64,000 bases of DNA. It comes from Nosocomiicoccus ampullae (lineage in GTDB: Bacteria; Bacillota; Bacilli; Staphylococcales; Salinicoccaceae). Position 1 is the stretch's first letter. Each line of letters begins with the position of its first letter. This document shows positions 36,379-50,482 of the stretch, one piece after another. The position numbers were made by a program, and so were the translations under genes. The stretch is from positions 62,001-126,000 of the forward strand of contig NZ_CP079110.1 in assembly GCF_019357495.1 (NCBI RefSeq), in the 5' to 3' direction. The notes below the pieces were generated by a model, which was given only the letters and a program-made list of their open reading frames with translations, did not search any database and had not been told where the DNA came from.

Positions 36379-37713
36379 ATGAAGCGGTATTTTCAGTTTG
36401 ATGAGTTAGGTACAAATTATCGTAGTGAAGCAATCGGAGGAATCACAACGTTTCTTTCGATGGCGTATGTTTTAGCAGTAAACCCAGCGATGCTTAGTCT
36501 TGCTGGAGTAGACGGGATTCCTGATGACATGCGTATGGACATTAACGCAGTATTTGTTGCGACGTGTTTAGCGGCATTTATCGGGACTTTTATTATGGGA
36601 GTATGGGCTAGATATCCAATAGCTTTAGCGCCAGGAATGGGGTTAAACGCATTCTTTGCGTTCTCCGTTGTACTTGGTATGGGTGTACCGTGGCAAACAG
36701 CGCTATCTGGAGTTTTAATTTCTGGAATATTATTTATTATTTTAACGGCAACAGGTTTAAGAGAGTATGTAATTAATTCTATACCAATGGAAATGAAAAT
36801 GGCCGTTAGTGCTGGAATTGGGTTTTTCATTGCATTTGTTGGGCTTAAAGGTGCAGGTTTAATTGTTGCTGATGAAAATACTCTCGTACATATCGGTAAT
36901 ATTCATGATGCGCATGTTCTTCTGACAATATTTGGTTTAATTCTTACTGTTATATTGATGGCAAGAAAGATTCCAGGTGCGATTTTTATTGGAATGATTT
37001 TGACGGCGATTGCTGGACTCGTATTTAACTTACTACCAATGCCAGACGGGATTGTAAGTAGAGTACCAAGTATTGCACCGACATTTGGTGCAGCGTTTGA
37101 AGGATTTTTAAATCCTTCAGAATTGTTTAACGTACAGTTTTTAGTCGTCGTACTTACATTTTTATTTGTTGACTTTTTCGACACAGCTGGTACATTGGTT
37201 GGAATAGCTTCTCAAGCGAACTTAATTAAAGACAATAAAATACCAAGAGCAAGTAAAGCACTTGCTGCAGATTCTATTGCTACAATCTCTGGAGCAATTC
37301 TCGGTACATCTACGACGACGTCTTATGTAGAATCAACGGCGGGAGTTGCTGCAGGAGCAAGAACGGGGTTTGCGAGTGTTGTAACATCTCTATTATTTTT
37401 ACTTGCGATATTCTTTAGTCCGTTAATTGTTGTATTTACCTCTGAAGTAACGGCACCTGCTCTTATAATTGTTGGAGCTTTAATGGCTTCAAACTTAAGT
37501 CGAGTCGAGTGGACGAGATTTGAAGTTGCAGTTCCGGCATTTTTAACAGTTATTATGATGCCACTCACTTACAGTGTTGCGACAGGTATTGCAGTTGGAT
37601 TTGTTTTCTATCCAATTTCAATGATCATGGCAGGTAAAAGAAAAGAAGTACATAATATAATGTATGTTTTATCTGTAATTTTTATCTTTTACTTCATATT
37701 TATATTACAATAA
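36379..37713 (+). CDS. pbuG: NCS2 (AzgA-type) purine permease
   Basis: 444 residues with about 12-14 helices. The AzgA/PbuG signature YRSEAIGGITTFLSMAYVLAVNP is at 14-36, APGMGLNAFFAF near 84, and VDFFDTAGTLVG near 262. It transports hypoxanthine and guanine by family. The ATG at 36379 is chosen, six bases after AGAGG. I see no purine riboswitch upstream. Its terminator overlaps the S10 operon promoter. Confidence 0.9.
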   Translation: MKRYFQFDELGTNYRSEAIGGITTFLSMAYVLAVNPAMLSLAGVDGIPDDMRMDINAVFVATCLAAFIGTFIMGVWARYPIALAPGMGLNAFFAFSVVLGMGVPWQTALSGVLISGILFIILTATGLREYVINSIPMEMKMAVSAGIGFFIAFVGLKGAGLIVADENTLVHIGNIHDAHVLLTIFGLILTVILMARKIPGAIFIGMILTAIAGLVFNLLPMPDGIVSRVPSIAPTFGAAFEGFLNPSELFNVQFLVVVLTFLFVDFFDTAGTLVGIASQANLIKDNKIPRASKALAADSIATISGAILGTSTTTSYVESTAGVAAGARTGFASVVTSLLFLLAIFFSPLIVVFTSEVTAPALIIVGALMASNLSRVEWTRFEVAVPAFLTVIMMPLTYSVATGIAVGFVFYPISMIMAGKRKEVHNIMYVLSVIFIFYFIFILQ

Positions 37714-37737
37714 TGAGAAATTTATATAAAAGATAAA

Positions 37738-37784
37738 AAAAGAGCGAAAATTATAAGGATAATCCTTGATATCTTCGCTCTTTT
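37738..37784 (+). terminator. terminator after pbuG
   Basis: Stem AAAAGAGCGAA/TTCGCTCTTTT enclosing a second small hairpin (AAGGAT..ATCCTT). Confidence 0.8.
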
Positions 37785-37794
37785 AATGTATTAT
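37766..37794 (+). promoter_or_regulatory. probable sigma-A promoter of the S10 operon
   Basis: TTGATA (37766-37771), 17-bp spacer, TATTAT (37789-37794). The -35 box and spacer lie inside the pbuG terminator stem. Confidence 0.6.
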
Positions 37795-37800
37795 ATATAG

Positions 37801-38300
<500 letters not shown>

Positions 38301-38326
38301 ATTAAACTCAGGAGGTGCGACTTTCG

Positions 38327-38983
38327 ATGACCAAAGGAATCTTAGGTAAAAAAGTAGGAATGACTCAGATTTTCGGAGAGAATGGTGAGTTAATTCCAGT
38401 AACAGTTATTGAAGCGGCAGGTAACGTTGTCCTTCAAAAGAAAACAGAAGAAGTAGACGGATATAACGCAGTACAAATTGGTTTTGATGACAAACAAGAT
38501 TACAAACCAACTAGACGTACTAACAAATATGCAACTAAGGCTGAAATGGGCCACGTTAAAGCTTCAGGTGCGAACCCTAAGCGCTTCGTACGCGAATTCC
38601 GCAACTTAAACGTAGATGAATTCGACGTAGGTCAAGAAGTCAACGTAGATACATTTGAGGCTGGCGACATCGTCGATGTTACAGGAACTTCTAAAGGTAA
38701 AGGTTACCAAGGTAACATTAAGCGTCACAACCAAGCGAAAGGACCTTCAAGTCACGGTTCACGCTACCATAGACGCCCAGGTTCAATGGGTATGATGGAT
38801 CCATCTCACGTATTAAAAGGTAAAGAATTACCAGGACAAATGGGTGGAGACAAAGTGACTCTTCAAAACCTAGAAGTAGTAATGGTTGACAACGAGCGCA
38901 GCGTAATTTTAGTAAAAGGTAATGTGCCTGGACCTAAAAAAGGATACGTACAAATTTCATCAGCAATTAAAGGTGACAAATAA
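38327..38983 (+). CDS. rplC: 50S ribosomal protein L3
   Basis: 218 residues. It starts [16 protein letters not shown] behind GGAGGTGCG; an upstream in-frame start overlaps that site. [13 protein letters not shown] near residue 140 is the long loop reaching the peptidyl-transferase centre. 26 bp after rpsJ. Confidence 0.96.
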   Translation: MTKGILGKKVGMTQIFGENGELIPVTVIEAAGNVVLQKKTEEVDGYNAVQIGFDDKQDYKPTRRTNKYATKAEMGHVKASGANPKRFVREFRNLNVDEFDVGQEVNVDTFEAGDIVDVTGTSKGKGYQGNIKRHNQAKGPSSHGSRYHRRPGSMGMMDPSHVLKGKELPGQMGGDKVTLQNLEVVMVDNERSVILVKGNVPGPKKGYVQISSAIKGDK

Positions 38984-39003
38984 TAGAGGAAGGAGGATAC
39001 AAA

Positions 39004-39627
39004 ATGGCAAGCGTAGATGTATTATCTATTGATGGTTCAAAAGTAAAATCAATCGATTTAAACGAAGAAATTTTCGGTATTGAGCCAAACCAACATGCAT
39101 TATTCGAAGCAGTTATGCTTCAACGTGCATCATTAAGACAAGGTACTCATAAAGTTAAAAACCGTGGAGAAGTTCGCGGTGGTGGTAGAAAGCCATTTAG
39201 ACAAAAAGGAACTGGTAACGCACGTCAAGGTTCAATTCGTGAACCACACATGAGAGGCGGGGGCGTAGTATTCGGCCCAACTCCAAGAGACCACAGCGTC
39301 AAAATGCCTAGAAAAATGAGACGTTTAGCGTTACGTTCAGCACTTTCATCAAAAGCAAACGAAGAAGCATTAACAGTTGTAGATGCATTATCATTTGATG
39401 CACCGAAAACAAAAGAACTTGTTAAAGCTTTAGATAACTTAGATGCAGGTAGAAAGACACTTATCGTATTAGGTGAACAAGATGAGAACGTTCTAAAATC
39501 AGGACGTAATATCCCTGAGGTTAAAGTTATCACTGCTTCAGGCCTAAACGTATTAGATATCCTTTCTGCAGATCGTGTAATTTTCACGGAAGATGCAATT
39601 ACTAAAGCAGGGGAGGTACTTCTGTAA
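39004..39627 (+). CDS. rplD: 50S ribosomal protein L4
   Basis: 207 residues. [19 protein letters not shown] near residue 63 is the tunnel-lining loop. L4 regulates the S10 operon in enterobacteria; that is not assumed here. The stop overlaps the rplW start (TAATG). Confidence 0.96.
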   Translation: MASVDVLSIDGSKVKSIDLNEEIFGIEPNQHALFEAVMLQRASLRQGTHKVKNRGEVRGGGRKPFRQKGTGNARQGSIREPHMRGGGVVFGPTPRDHSVKMPRKMRRLALRSALSSKANEEALTVVDALSFDAPKTKELVKALDNLDAGRKTLIVLGEQDENVLKSGRNIPEVKVITASGLNVLDILSADRVIFTEDAITKAGEVLL

Positions 39628-39899
39628 TGGAAGCTAGAGACGTTATTAAACGCCCAGTAATCACTGAGCGTTCAGCAGACTTAATGTCAGATAACAAGTA
39701 CACTTTCGATGTTGACGTTAGAGCTACAAAAACTCAAGTTAAACACGCAGTGGAAGAAATTTTTGATGTTAAAGTTGAAAAAGTTAACATTATGAACGTA
39801 AAACCTAAAAAGAAACGTATGGGACGTTATGAAGGTTATACAAACAGAAGAAGAAAAGCGATTGTAAAATTAAGTGAAGGTTCTATTGAACTCTTCTAA
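39627..39899 (+). CDS. rplW: 50S ribosomal protein L23
   Basis: 90 residues, family length. [17 protein letters not shown] at the N-terminus and [14 protein letters not shown] near 61 are typical. It sits at the tunnel exit and docks trigger factor and SRP. Translationally coupled to rplD. Confidence 0.96.
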   Translation: MEARDVIKRPVITERSADLMSDNKYTFDVDVRATKTQVKHAVEEIFDVKVEKVNIMNVKPKKKRMGRYEGYTNRRRKAIVKLSEGSIELF

Positions 39900-39932
39900 T
39901 TCGATAATTACCAATAAGGAGGTAAACATTTA

Positions 39933-40763
39933 ATGGCGATTAAACATTATAAACCAACTACAAATGGTCGTCGTAACATGACGAGTCTGGACTATAAAGA
40001 TGTTACAACGTCAAAGCCAGAACGTTCATTATTAGAGCCACTTCCGAAAAAAGCTGGCCGTAATGCTCAAGGAAAAATCACAGTTCGTCATAAAGGTGGC
40101 GGACATAAGCGTCAATACAGAAAAATTGACTTTAAACGTAACAAAGACGGGGTACCAGGACGTATTAAAACAATTGAATACGATCCGAACCGTTCAGCGA
40201 ATATCGCACTTGTTCAATATGCAGATGGTGAGAAAAGATACATCATTGCTCCTAAAGGAATTGAAGTTGGACAAGAAGTTATGAGTGGTAAAGATGCAGA
40301 TATCAAACTTGGTAACGCACTTGAATTAGGTGATATGCCAGTTGGTACAACTGTACACAACATTGAACTTAAACCAGGTAAAGGTGGACAAATTGCTCGT
40401 TCAGCTGGTGCGTCAGCACAATTACTTGGTAAAGAAGGTAAATATGCGATTGTTCGCCTACGTTCAGGTGAAATGCGCATGATTTTACTTACATGCCGTG
40501 CAACAGTAGGTGCTGTTGGTAACGAACAACACGAACTTGTTAACGTAGGTAAAGCAGGTCGTTCTAGATGGGCAGGTAAAAGACCAACTGTTCGTGGTTC
40601 TGCTATGAACCCTAACGATCACCCACACGGTGGTGGTGAAGGTAGAACAGGTATCGGTATGCCATCTCCACTTTCTCCATGGGGTAAAAAGACTCTTGGT
40701 AAGAAAACTCGTAGAGATAAAAAGAAATCAACTAAGTTAATCGTTAGAAGACGTAAAAAATAA
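39933..40763 (+). CDS. rplB: 50S ribosomal protein L2
   Basis: 276 residues. The conserved C-terminal loop [19 protein letters not shown] contains the histidine important for peptidyl transfer and subunit joining. RBS TAAGGAGG. Confidence 0.97.
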   Translation: MAIKHYKPTTNGRRNMTSLDYKDVTTSKPERSLLEPLPKKAGRNAQGKITVRHKGGGHKRQYRKIDFKRNKDGVPGRIKTIEYDPNRSANIALVQYADGEKRYIIAPKGIEVGQEVMSGKDADIKLGNALELGDMPVGTTVHNIELKPGKGGQIARSAGASAQLLGKEGKYAIVRLRSGEMRMILLTCRATVGAVGNEQHELVNVGKAGRSRWAGKRPTVRGSAMNPNDHPHGGGEGRTGIGMPSPLSPWGKKTLGKKTRRDKKKSTKLIVRRRKK

Positions 40764-40824
40764 TCAACATCATTAAATCTTGTGCGGTAACAGCCGCACT
40801 GATTTCTTGAAGGGAGGCGCCAAA

Positions 40825-41100
40825 ATGGCACGTAGTATTAAAAAAGGACCTTTTGTAGATGATCATTTAATGAAAAAGGTAGAAAACCTTAATGAATCAA
40901 ATAAAAAGAGCGTAATTAAAACATGGTCACGTCGTTCGACAATTTTCCCACAATTCATCGGACACACAATTGCAGTTTACGATGGACGTAAACACGTACC
41001 AGTTTATATTACTGAAGATATGGTTGGTCACAAACTCGGAGAGTTTGCTCCAACAAGAACATTCAAAGGACACGGCGGCAATGACGCTGTAACTCGATAA
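40825..41100 (+). CDS. rpsS: 30S ribosomal protein S19
   Basis: 91-residue class protein starting [15 protein letters not shown] after GGGAGGCGCC. HNGRKHVPV-type segment [22 protein letters not shown] present. An upstream in-frame start at 40780 lacks a ribosome site. Confidence 0.96.
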   Translation: MARSIKKGPFVDDHLMKKVENLNESNKKSVIKTWSRRSTIFPQFIGHTIAVYDGRKHVPVYITEDMVGHKLGEFAPTRTFKGHGGNDAVTR

Positions 41101-41127
41101 TAGTCTACACCTAAAGGAGGATAAAAC

Positions 41128-41496
41128 ATGCAAGCGAAAGCAGTTGCTAGAACAGTGCGTATTGCACCACGTAAAGTACGTCTAGTACTTGATCTCGTTA
41201 GAGGTAAAGAGGTCGGAGAAGCAGTAGCACTATTAAAGTTAACGAATAAAAGAGCGGCTGACGTTGTTGAAAAGTTAATTCAATCAGCAGTAGCAAACGC
41301 TGAACATAACTATGACATGGACGTTGACAACCTAGTTGTTTCTGAAATTTACGCAAATGAAGGACCAACGCTTAAACGTTTCCGCCCACGTGCACAAGGC
41401 CGTGCGACAGCAATCAACAAACGTACTAGCCACATTACTGTAGTACTTACTGAAAAAGAAGAAGCAGTAGAAGAACAGGCTGAAGAAGCAAACTAA
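41128..41496 (+). CDS. rplV: 50S ribosomal protein L22
   Basis: 122 residues, slightly longer than usual because of an acidic tail ([12 protein letters not shown]). The tunnel loop lies in [14 protein letters not shown] near residue 85, the region where macrolide-resistance changes occur in other species; it looks wild type. Confidence 0.96.
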   Translation: MQAKAVARTVRIAPRKVRLVLDLVRGKEVGEAVALLKLTNKRAADVVEKLIQSAVANAEHNYDMDVDNLVVSEIYANEGPTLKRFRPRAQGRATAINKRTSHITVVLTEKEEAVEEQAEEAN

Positions 41497-41514
41497 TTAG
41501 AGGAGGGAATTAAT

Positions 41515-42162
41515 TTGGGTCAAAAGATTAATCCAACTGGATTACGTGTTGGTGTAATCAAAGACTGGGAAGCTAAGTGGTATGCAGAAAACGACTTTGC
41601 TGACTTATTACACGAAGACTTAAAAATCCGTAAATATATTGATAAAAACCTAAAAGATGCAGCAGTGTCACAAGTAATTATTGAGCGTGCTGCAAATAGA
41701 GTAAACATTGCGCTCCATACTGGTAAACCAGGAATGGTTATTGGTAAAGGTGGTAGCGAAATTGAAAAATTACGTGAAGCACTTGTTAAATTAACAGGCA
41801 AACGTGTTCACATTAACGTAATTGAAGTTAAAAATATTGATTTAGATGCAAAATTAGTTGCGGAAAACATCGCACGTCAACTAGAAAACCGTGTGTCATT
41901 CCGTAGAGCACAAAAACAAGCGATCCAAAGAACGATGAGAGCTGGAGCAAAAGGTGTTAAAACATCAGTTTCAGGTCGTTTAGGCGGAGCAGACATTGCT
42001 CGTGCTGAAGGATACAACGAAGGAACAGTTCCATTACACACACTTCGCGCAGATATTGACTTTGCTAACGAAGAAGCAGACACAACTTACGGTAAGTTAG
42101 GTGTTAAAGTGTGGATCTACCGTGGTGAAGTTCTACCAACAGTAAAGAACGAGAATAACTAA
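41515..42162 (+). CDS. rpsC: 30S ribosomal protein S3
   Basis: 215 residues. KH-type motif [12 protein letters not shown] near residue 80. TTG start at 41515 after GAGGAGGG. Binds the mRNA entry channel. Confidence 0.96.
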   Translation: MGQKINPTGLRVGVIKDWEAKWYAENDFADLLHEDLKIRKYIDKNLKDAAVSQVIIERAANRVNIALHTGKPGMVIGKGGSEIEKLREALVKLTGKRVHINVIEVKNIDLDAKLVAENIARQLENRVSFRRAQKQAIQRTMRAGAKGVKTSVSGRLGGADIARAEGYNEGTVPLHTLRADIDFANEEADTTYGKLGVKVWIYRGEVLPTVKNENN

Positions 42163-42180
42163 GAGAGGAGTACTTGAAGA

Positions 42181-42615
42181 ATGTTATTACCAAAAAGAGT
42201 TAAGTACCGTCGTCAACATCGTCCAGACAGTAAAGGACGTTCAAAAGGCGGTAACGAAGTAAGCTTCGGCGATTACGGCTTACAAGCTACGACAGCGTCT
42301 TGGATTACAGCGCGTCAAATTGAAGCTGCACGTATCGCTATGACACGTTACATGAAACGTGGCGGTAAAGTGTGGATCAACATTTTCCCACACACGCCAA
42401 TCACTAAAAAACCATTAGAAGTCCGAATGGGTTCTGGTAAAGGTGCTGTTGAGCAATGGGTTGCTAACGTAAAACCAGGCCGTATCCTGTTTGAAGTTGC
42501 AGGTGTTGAGGAAGCCGTAGCACGTGAAGCGTTACGTCTTGCAGGACATAAACTTCCAGTAAAAACAAAATTCGTTGTACGCGAAGAATTAGGTGGTGAT
42601 ACGAATGAAGGCTAA
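42181..42615 (+). CDS. rplP: 50S ribosomal protein L16
   Basis: 144 residues. [14 protein letters not shown] start and [16 protein letters not shown] segment. The last 11 bases overlap rpmC. Confidence 0.96.
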   Translation: MLLPKRVKYRRQHRPDSKGRSKGGNEVSFGDYGLQATTASWITARQIEAARIAMTRYMKRGGKVWINIFPHTPITKKPLEVRMGSGKGAVEQWVANVKPGRILFEVAGVEEAVAREALRLAGHKLPVKTKFVVREELGGDTNEG

Positions 42616-42814
42616 GGAAATCCGTGAATTAACAAATGAAGAAATTAATAACAATATTAAAGAGCTTAAAGAAGAACTCTTCAACTTACGCTTTCAACTA
42701 GCTACAGGTCAGCTAGAGAACACTGCTCGTATCAAAGAAGTTAGAAAAACTATCGCTCGTATGAAAACGACAATTCGTGAAAGAGAAATTGAAGAAGCTA
42801 AAGCGAATCAATAA
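42605..42814 (+). CDS. rpmC: 50S ribosomal protein L29
   Basis: 69 residues, helical. [13 protein letters not shown] start; its start lies inside the end of rplP, so coupled translation is expected. The site GGTGGT lies inside rplP. Confidence 0.95.
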   Translation: MKAKEIRELTNEEINNNIKELKEELFNLRFQLATGQLENTARIKEVRKTIARMKTTIREREIEEAKANQ

Positions 42815-42833
42815 CTAAGAGGAGGTTTATATA

Positions 42834-43097
42834 ATGGCAGAAACAAATGAACGTAAAGTTTATCAAGGCCGTGTCGTTTCTGATAAAATGGATAAAACAA
42901 TTACAGTTGTTATCGAAACGCACAAAAGACATCCAATTATTGGTAAACGCGTAAAATACTCTAAGAAGTACAAAGCTCACGATGAGCACAACAAAGCAAA
43001 AGTAGGCGACATCGTTAAGATTGAGTCAACTCGTCCATTATCAGCTACAAAACGTTTCCGTTTAGTGGAAATCGTAGAGGAATCAGTAATTATCTAA
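42834..43097 (+). CDS. rpsQ: 30S ribosomal protein S17
   Basis: 87 residues, OB fold. [19 protein letters not shown] and the [15 protein letters not shown] end are typical. RBS AGAGGAGG. Confidence 0.96.
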   Translation: MAETNERKVYQGRVVSDKMDKTITVVIETHKRHPIIGKRVKYSKKYKAHDEHNKAKVGDIVKIESTRPLSATKRFRLVEIVEESVII

Positions 43098-43129
43098 TTC
43101 AGTAGATATATAAAGGGAGGTAACCACGC

Positions 43130-43498
43130 ATGATTCAACAAGAATCTCGTATGAAAGTTGCCGACAACTCTGGAGCTCGCGAAGTTTTAGCGATCAAAGT
43201 ACTTGGTGGTACAGGCCGTAAAACTGCGAACATTGGTGATGTTGTTGTTGCAACAGTAAAACATGCAACACCGGGTGGTGTTGTCAAGAAAGGTGACGTA
43301 GTAAAAGCAGTCATCGTTCGTTCTAAATCAGGTATCCGTCGTGAAGATGGTTCGTATATCAAATTCGACGAAAACGCATGTGTCATTATTCGTGACGATA
43401 AAAGTCCAAGAGGAACTCGTATATTTGGTCCAGTAGCACGTGAATTACGTGACGGAAACTTTATGAGAATTATCTCATTGGCACCAGAAGTATTATAA
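43130..43498 (+). CDS. rplN: 50S ribosomal protein L14
   Basis: 122 residues, exact family length. [19 protein letters not shown] start and [19 protein letters not shown] near 90. Confidence 0.97.
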   Translation: MIQQESRMKVADNSGAREVLAIKVLGGTGRKTANIGDVVVATVKHATPGGVVKKGDVVKAVIVRSKSGIRREDGSYIKFDENACVIIRDDKSPRGTRIFGPVARELRDGNFMRIISLAPEVL

Positions 43499-43530
43499 TT
43501 TTATATTAGCTAAGGAGGTGCGATAAGACG

Positions 43531-43836
43531 ATGCACGTAAAAACAGGCGATAAAGTAGTAGTTATCAGCGGTAAAGACAAAGGTAAAGAGGGAACTGTTT
43601 TAAGAGCTATCCCTAGAGAAGAACGTGTGGTAGTTGAAGGAGTTAACATGGTTAAAAAACACCAAAAACCTTCTCAACTTAACCCAGACGGAGGGATCTT
43701 AGAAACAGAAGCAGCAATTCACGTTTCTAACGTTATGCACGTTGATCCTGATTCAGGTGAACGCACTAGAGTCCGTTATGAAGAAAAAGACGGAAAGAAA
43801 ATTAGAGTAGCTGTTAAATCAGGTAAAGAAATTTAA
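43531..43836 (+). CDS. rplX: 50S ribosomal protein L24
   Basis: 101 residues with an N-terminal KOW motif ([16 protein letters not shown]). Assembly initiator near the exit tunnel. RBS AAGGAGGTGCG. Confidence 0.96.
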   Translation: MHVKTGDKVVVISGKDKGKEGTVLRAIPREERVVVEGVNMVKKHQKPSQLNPDGGILETEAAIHVSNVMHVDPDSGERTRVRYEEKDGKKIRVAVKSGKEI

Positions 43837-43865
43837 TTAGGTAATTCGGAAGGAGGACACATTTC

Positions 43866-44405
43866 GTGATTCGTTTAAAAGATAAATATAACGAGACAAT
43901 TAAAGATGAACTCGTTAAAAAGTTTGATTACAGCTCTGTAATGCAAGCACCTAAAATCGAAAAAATCGTAATTAACATGGGTGTTGGTGAAGCTGTACAA
44001 AACGCTAAAGTACTTGATAATGCTGTTGAAGAACTTACAGCAATTACAGGTCAAAAACCACAAATTACAAAAGCTAAAAAATCAGTAGCAACATTCCGTT
44101 TACGTGAAGGTATGCCAATTGGTGCAAAAGTAACTTTACGTGGCGACAGAATGTATGACTTCTTAGATAAATTAATCTCAGTTTCATTACCACGTGTAAG
44201 AGACTTCAGAGGTGTATCTAAAAAAGCATTTGATGGTCGTGGGAACTACACACTAGGTGTTAAAGAACAAATTATCTTCCCAGAAATCGACTACGATAAA
44301 GTGACAAAAGTTAGAGGTATGGATATCGTTATTGTTACAACAGCAAACACAGACGAAGAGGCTCGTGAACTGTTAACACAATTTGGTATGCCATTCAAAA
44401 AGTAA
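43866..44405 (+). CDS. rplE: 50S ribosomal protein L5
   Basis: 179 residues. GTG start at 43866 after GAAGGAGG. Contacts 5S rRNA; IGQKPxxTKAK-type segment [13 protein letters not shown] near 58. Confidence 0.96.
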   Translation: MIRLKDKYNETIKDELVKKFDYSSVMQAPKIEKIVINMGVGEAVQNAKVLDNAVEELTAITGQKPQITKAKKSVATFRLREGMPIGAKVTLRGDRMYDFLDKLISVSLPRVRDFRGVSKKAFDGRGNYTLGVKEQIIFPEIDYDKVTKVRGMDIVIVTTANTDEEARELLTQFGMPFKK

Positions 44406-44606
<201 letters not shown>

Positions 44607-44636
44607 TTCCATATAATTTGAAGGGAGGCATATTAA

Positions 44637-45035
44637 ATGACAGTATCAGATCCAATTGCAGATATGCTAACGCGCATTAGAAATGCGAATATCGTTAAAC
44701 ATGAATCATTAGAAATTCCAGCATCAAATATCAAAAGAGATATCGCTGAAATTCTTAAAAACGAAGGTTTCATCAAAAATGTTGAATATGTGGAGGATGA
44801 CAAACAAAACATCATCCGTGTGTTCTTAAAATATGGTCAAAACGACGAAAGAGTTATCACTGGTCTTAAGAGAATCTCAAAACCAGGACTTCGCGTTTAC
44901 GCAAAGAAAGATGAACTACCAAAAGTACTTAACGGTTTAGGTGTTGCTTTAATCTCAACATCTGAAGGTGTACTTACAGATAAAGAAGCTCGTAATAAAA
45001 ACGTTGGCGGAGAAGTACTCGCATACGTTTGGTAA
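44637..45035 (+). CDS. rpsH: 30S ribosomal protein S8
   Basis: 132 residues. [17 protein letters not shown] start and the C-terminal [22 protein letters not shown]. Central-domain assembly protein. Confidence 0.96.
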   Translation: MTVSDPIADMLTRIRNANIVKHESLEIPASNIKRDIAEILKNEGFIKNVEYVEDDKQNIIRVFLKYGQNDERVITGLKRISKPGLRVYAKKDELPKVLNGLGVALISTSEGVLTDKEARNKNVGGEVLAYVW

Positions 45036-45056
45036 TAAATAATAGGAGGTGCAAAA

Positions 45057-45593
45057 ATGAGCCGTATTGGTAACCGTATTATTGAAATCCCATCAAACGT
45101 TACAGTAGACGTTGATGGCACTACATTTACAGTTAAAGGTCCAAAAGGGGAGCTTACAAGAACTTTAAATGCAGACTTAAACTATAAAATTGAAGAAAAC
45201 ACGATCGTAGTTGAGCGTCCTAACGACTCAATCCCGATGCGTTCGATTCATGGTACAACACGTTCTTTATTAAACAACATGATTCAAGGTGTGTCAGAAG
45301 GATTCACTAAAGAATTAGAGTTAATCGGTGTTGGTTACCGTGCACAAATGCAAGGTAACAAACTTGTATTAAACGTCGGACTTTCTCACCCAGTTGAATT
45401 CGAATCTACAGATACTTTATCAATCGCTGTTGATGGTAACACTAACCTTAAGATTGAAGGTATCAACAAAGAAGAAGTTGGAGCATTAGCTTCTAACATT
45501 CGTGCTGTACGTCCACCTGAACCTTATAAAGGTAAAGGGATTCGTTACAAAGACGAATACGTACGTCGTAAAGAAGGTAAAACTGGTAAATAA
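45057..45593 (+). CDS. rplF: 50S ribosomal protein L6
   Basis: 178 residues with two related domains; [12 protein letters not shown] near 153 is the family signature. Sits by the factor-binding centre. Confidence 0.96.
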   Translation: MSRIGNRIIEIPSNVTVDVDGTTFTVKGPKGELTRTLNADLNYKIEENTIVVERPNDSIPMRSIHGTTRSLLNNMIQGVSEGFTKELELIGVGYRAQMQGNKLVLNVGLSHPVEFESTDTLSIAVDGNTNLKIEGINKEEVGALASNIRAVRPPEPYKGKGIRYKDEYVRRKEGKTGK

Positions 45594-45617
45594 TTAAAAA
45601 AGTGAGGAGGAACATAA

Positions 45618-45980
45618 ATGATTTCTAAGATCGATAAAAATGCGGTACGTCGTAAAAGACACTTACGTGTACGTAAAAACATTTCAGGAACTCCTGAAAG
45701 ACCACGTTTAAATGTATACCGCTCAAATAAAAATATTTACGCTCAAATTATCGATGATGTGAACCATAAAACATTAGCAAGTGCTTCAACACAAGACAAA
45801 GAGTTCAAAGGTGAACTTGGATCTAACAAAGAAGCTGCTGGTGAAGTTGGTAAATTAATTGCTGAACGTGCAAAAGATGCAGGTGTTGAAACAGTAGTAT
45901 TCGACCGCGGTGGATACCTTTACCACGGACGTGTTGCTGCATTAGCAGACGCTGCACGTGAAAACGGACTAAAATTCTAA
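45618..45980 (+). CDS. rplR: 50S ribosomal protein L18
   Basis: 120 residues. [20 protein letters not shown] and [21 protein letters not shown]. Binds 5S rRNA. Confidence 0.96.
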   Translation: MISKIDKNAVRRKRHLRVRKNISGTPERPRLNVYRSNKNIYAQIIDDVNHKTLASASTQDKEFKGELGSNKEAAGEVGKLIAERAKDAGVETVVFDRGGYLYHGRVAALADAARENGLKF

Positions 45981-46002
45981 TTGAAGGAGGCGAATTAAGA
46001 AA

Positions 46003-46506
46003 ATGGCTCGTAATCGTAGAGATGAAAAACAAGAATTTGAAGAACGCGTAGTAACGATTAATCGTATTGCGAAAGTAGTTAAAGGTGGTAGACGTTTCCG
46101 TTTCTCTGCTTTAGTAGTAGTAGGAGACAGAAATGGTCGAGTAGGATTTGGTCAAGGTAAAGCACAAGAGGTGCCAGAAGCAATCAAAAAAGCAATCGAG
46201 GCTGCTAAGAAAGACCTTATCCAAGTTCCAATCGTTGATGGAACTATTCCACATGAAATTAACGGACGCTTTAGCTCAGGTCACGTATTTATGAAACCAG
46301 CTGCTCCTGGTACAGGGGTTATCGCAGGTGGTCCAGTACGTGCGGTATTAGAGTTAGCAGGTGTTACTGACGTGTTAAGTAAATCTATTGGCGCAAGTAC
46401 TCCAATTAACGTAGTGCGTGCTACTATGACAGGTTTAGAAGAACTTAAAGACGTTAACGAAGTAGCTAGACTGCGTGGAAAAACTGTAGAAGAAATCTTA
46501 AATTAA
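46003..46506 (+). CDS. rpsE: 30S ribosomal protein S5
   Basis: 167 residues. [20 protein letters not shown] double-stranded-RNA-binding segment and [29 protein letters not shown]. Confidence 0.96.
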   Translation: MARNRRDEKQEFEERVVTINRIAKVVKGGRRFRFSALVVVGDRNGRVGFGQGKAQEVPEAIKKAIEAAKKDLIQVPIVDGTIPHEINGRFSSGHVFMKPAAPGTGVIAGGPVRAVLELAGVTDVLSKSIGASTPINVVRATMTGLEELKDVNEVARLRGKTVEEILN

Positions 46507-46521
46507 GGGGGAGTTTCCAAG

Positions 46522-46701
46522 ATGGCAAAAGTTAAAGTTACCCTCGTAAGAAGTGTTATCGGTAGACCGGAAACACAAAAGAAGACAGTGGCTTCACTCG
46601 GTCTAAAGAAAATTAATTCTTCAATCGAGCTTGAAGATACTGCTCAATTAAGAGGACAAGTAGACAAAGTAAAACACTTAGTAAAAGTAGAAGAGATTTA
46701 A
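46522..46701 (+). CDS. rpmD: 50S ribosomal protein L30
   Basis: 59 residues. Begins [17 protein letters not shown] and includes [23 protein letters not shown]. Placed correctly between rpsE and rplO. Confidence 0.95.
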   Translation: MAKVKVTLVRSVIGRPETQKKTVASLGLKKINSSIELEDTAQLRGQVDKVKHLVKVEEI

Positions 46702-46729
46702 TTAGCAATTTAAAATAGGAGGTGCGACA

Positions 46730-47166
46730 ATGAAATTACACGAACTTAAACCAGTTGAAGGCGCGCGTAAATCACGTAAACGTGTTGGTCGTGGTATGTC
46801 ATCAGGGCACGGTAAAACTTCAGGACGTGGACATAAAGGTCAAAACGCTCGTACAGGTGGTGGCGTAGGTTTAGTATTCGAAGGTGGTCAATTACCATTA
46901 TTCCGAGCTATTCCTAAACGTGGTTTCACAAATATCAACCGTAAAAGTTATTCGATCGTTAACATTAGCGATTTAAATAAGTTTGAAGCTGGAACTGTAG
47001 TAACGCCTGAGGTATTATTTGAGTCTGGGTTAGTTAGAAAGAACGCAGCAGTTAAAGTACTTGGTTCAGGTGAACTTAATGTTAAACTTACAGTACAAGC
47101 GAATAAGTTTTCACAAGCTGCTAAAGAAGCGATTGAAGCACAAGGCGGTACTGTAGAGGTGATCTA

Positions 47167-47167
<1 letters not shown>
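46730..47167 (+). CDS. rplO: 50S ribosomal protein L15
   Basis: 145 residues. Glycine/arginine-rich N-terminus ([18 protein letters not shown]) then the folded domain. The stop overlaps the secY start. Confidence 0.96.
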
Positions 47168-49139
<1,972 letters not shown>

Positions 49140-49166
49140 TATTCACCTTAAGTCTTTAGGTGAATA
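49140..49166 (+). terminator. hairpin after adk, weak terminator or processing site
   Basis: Nine-base stem TATTCACCT/AGGTGAATA with a nine-base loop but no T run, so readthrough into infA is likely. Confidence 0.5.
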
Positions 49167-49248
49167 TAGCAATGGTCCTTAAATATAAGTGGTTTCACCT
49201 GAAGACAAGCTAAAAGAAAGAGTTTAAACTGTAAAGGAGGAATATAAA

Positions 49249-49467
49249 GTGAGTAAAGAAGGCGTTATTGAGTTAGAAGGTATTGTAAAAGAAACATTAC
49301 CGAACGCACAGTTCAAAGTAGAACTAGAAAATGGTCATGAGATTACAGCTCATGTATCTGGTAAAATTCGTATGAACTATATTCGAATCCTTCCTGGAGA
49401 TAAAGTAACAGTTGAAATGTCACCATATGACTTAACTAAAGGAAGAATCACTTATCGTTTTAAATAA
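49249..49467 (+). CDS. infA: translation initiation factor IF-1
   Basis: 72 residues, OB fold, exact length. [23 protein letters not shown] and [21 protein letters not shown] start at 49249 after AAAGGAGG. Confidence 0.96.
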   Translation: MSKEGVIELEGIVKETLPNAQFKVELENGHEITAHVSGKIRMNYIRILPGDKVTVEMSPYDLTKGRITYRFK

Positions 49468-49483
49468 GGACTCCAATTATTAA

Positions 49484-49609
<126 letters not shown>

Positions 49610-49631
49610 TAATTAACGGAGGTGTAAATCA

Positions 49632-49997
49632 ATGGCTCGTATTGCAGGAGTTGACATTCCACGTGACAAACGTGTAGTAATTTCATTAACGTATATTTAC
49701 GGTATCGGTAAATCTAGAGCAGCTGAAATTCTTTCAAAAGCTGGAGTAAGCGAAGATACACGTGTTCAAGATCTAACAGATGATGAACTAACAAAAATTC
49801 GTGAAGTTGTAGACAATTACAAACTTGAAGGTGACTTACGTCGTGACGAAAACTTAGACGTTAAACGTTTATTAGAAATCGCATCATACAGAGGTATGCG
49901 TCACCGTCGTGGATTACCAGTTCGTGGACAAAAGACTAAAAACAACGCAAGAACGCGTAAAGGTCCTAAGAAAACAATCGCGAACAAGAAGAAGTAA
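49632..49997 (+). CDS. rpsM: 30S ribosomal protein S13
   Basis: 121 residues. [15 protein letters not shown] start and [23 protein letters not shown] near 92. Confidence 0.97.
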   Translation: MARIAGVDIPRDKRVVISLTYIYGIGKSRAAEILSKAGVSEDTRVQDLTDDELTKIREVVDNYKLEGDLRRDENLDVKRLLEIASYRGMRHRRGLPVRGQKTKNNARTRKGPKKTIANKKK

Positions 49998-50024
49998 TTA
50001 ATAAGTAAGGGAGGAGTATTATAA

Positions 50025-50420
50025 ATGGCTCGTAATCAAGCACGTACATCACGTAAACGTAGAGTGAAAAAAAATGTTGAATCAGGAGTTGCGCACATTC
50101 GTTCAACTTTCAACAACACAATTGTAACGATCACTGATGATTTCGGAAACGCACTTTCATGGTCATCTGCTGGTGCATTAGGATTTAAAGGTTCTAAGAA
50201 ATCTACTCCATTTGCAGCACAAATGGCTTCTGAAACTGCTTCTAAAGCAGCAATGGAACACGGTCTTAAAACTGTAGAAGTTACAGTAAAAGGACCTGGT
50301 GCAGGACGCGAATCAGCAATTCGTGCATTACAATCAGCTGGATTAGAGATTACATCTATTAAAGACGTAACTCCAGTTCCACACAACGGTTGTCGTCCAC
50401 CGAAACGTCGTCGTGTATAA
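50025..50420 (+). CDS. rpsK: 30S ribosomal protein S11
   Basis: 131 residues, platform protein. [15 protein letters not shown] and the C-terminal [12 protein letters not shown] signature. Confidence 0.97.
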   Translation: MARNQARTSRKRRVKKNVESGVAHIRSTFNNTIVTITDDFGNALSWSSAGALGFKGSKKSTPFAAQMASETASKAAMEHGLKTVEVTVKGPGAGRESAIRALQSAGLEITSIKDVTPVPHNGCRPPKRRRV

Positions 50421-50482
50421 TTAACGATGATAAAAACACATTGCTCAAATTAACGGCGGTTATAGGGAGGAAAAAGTAAACA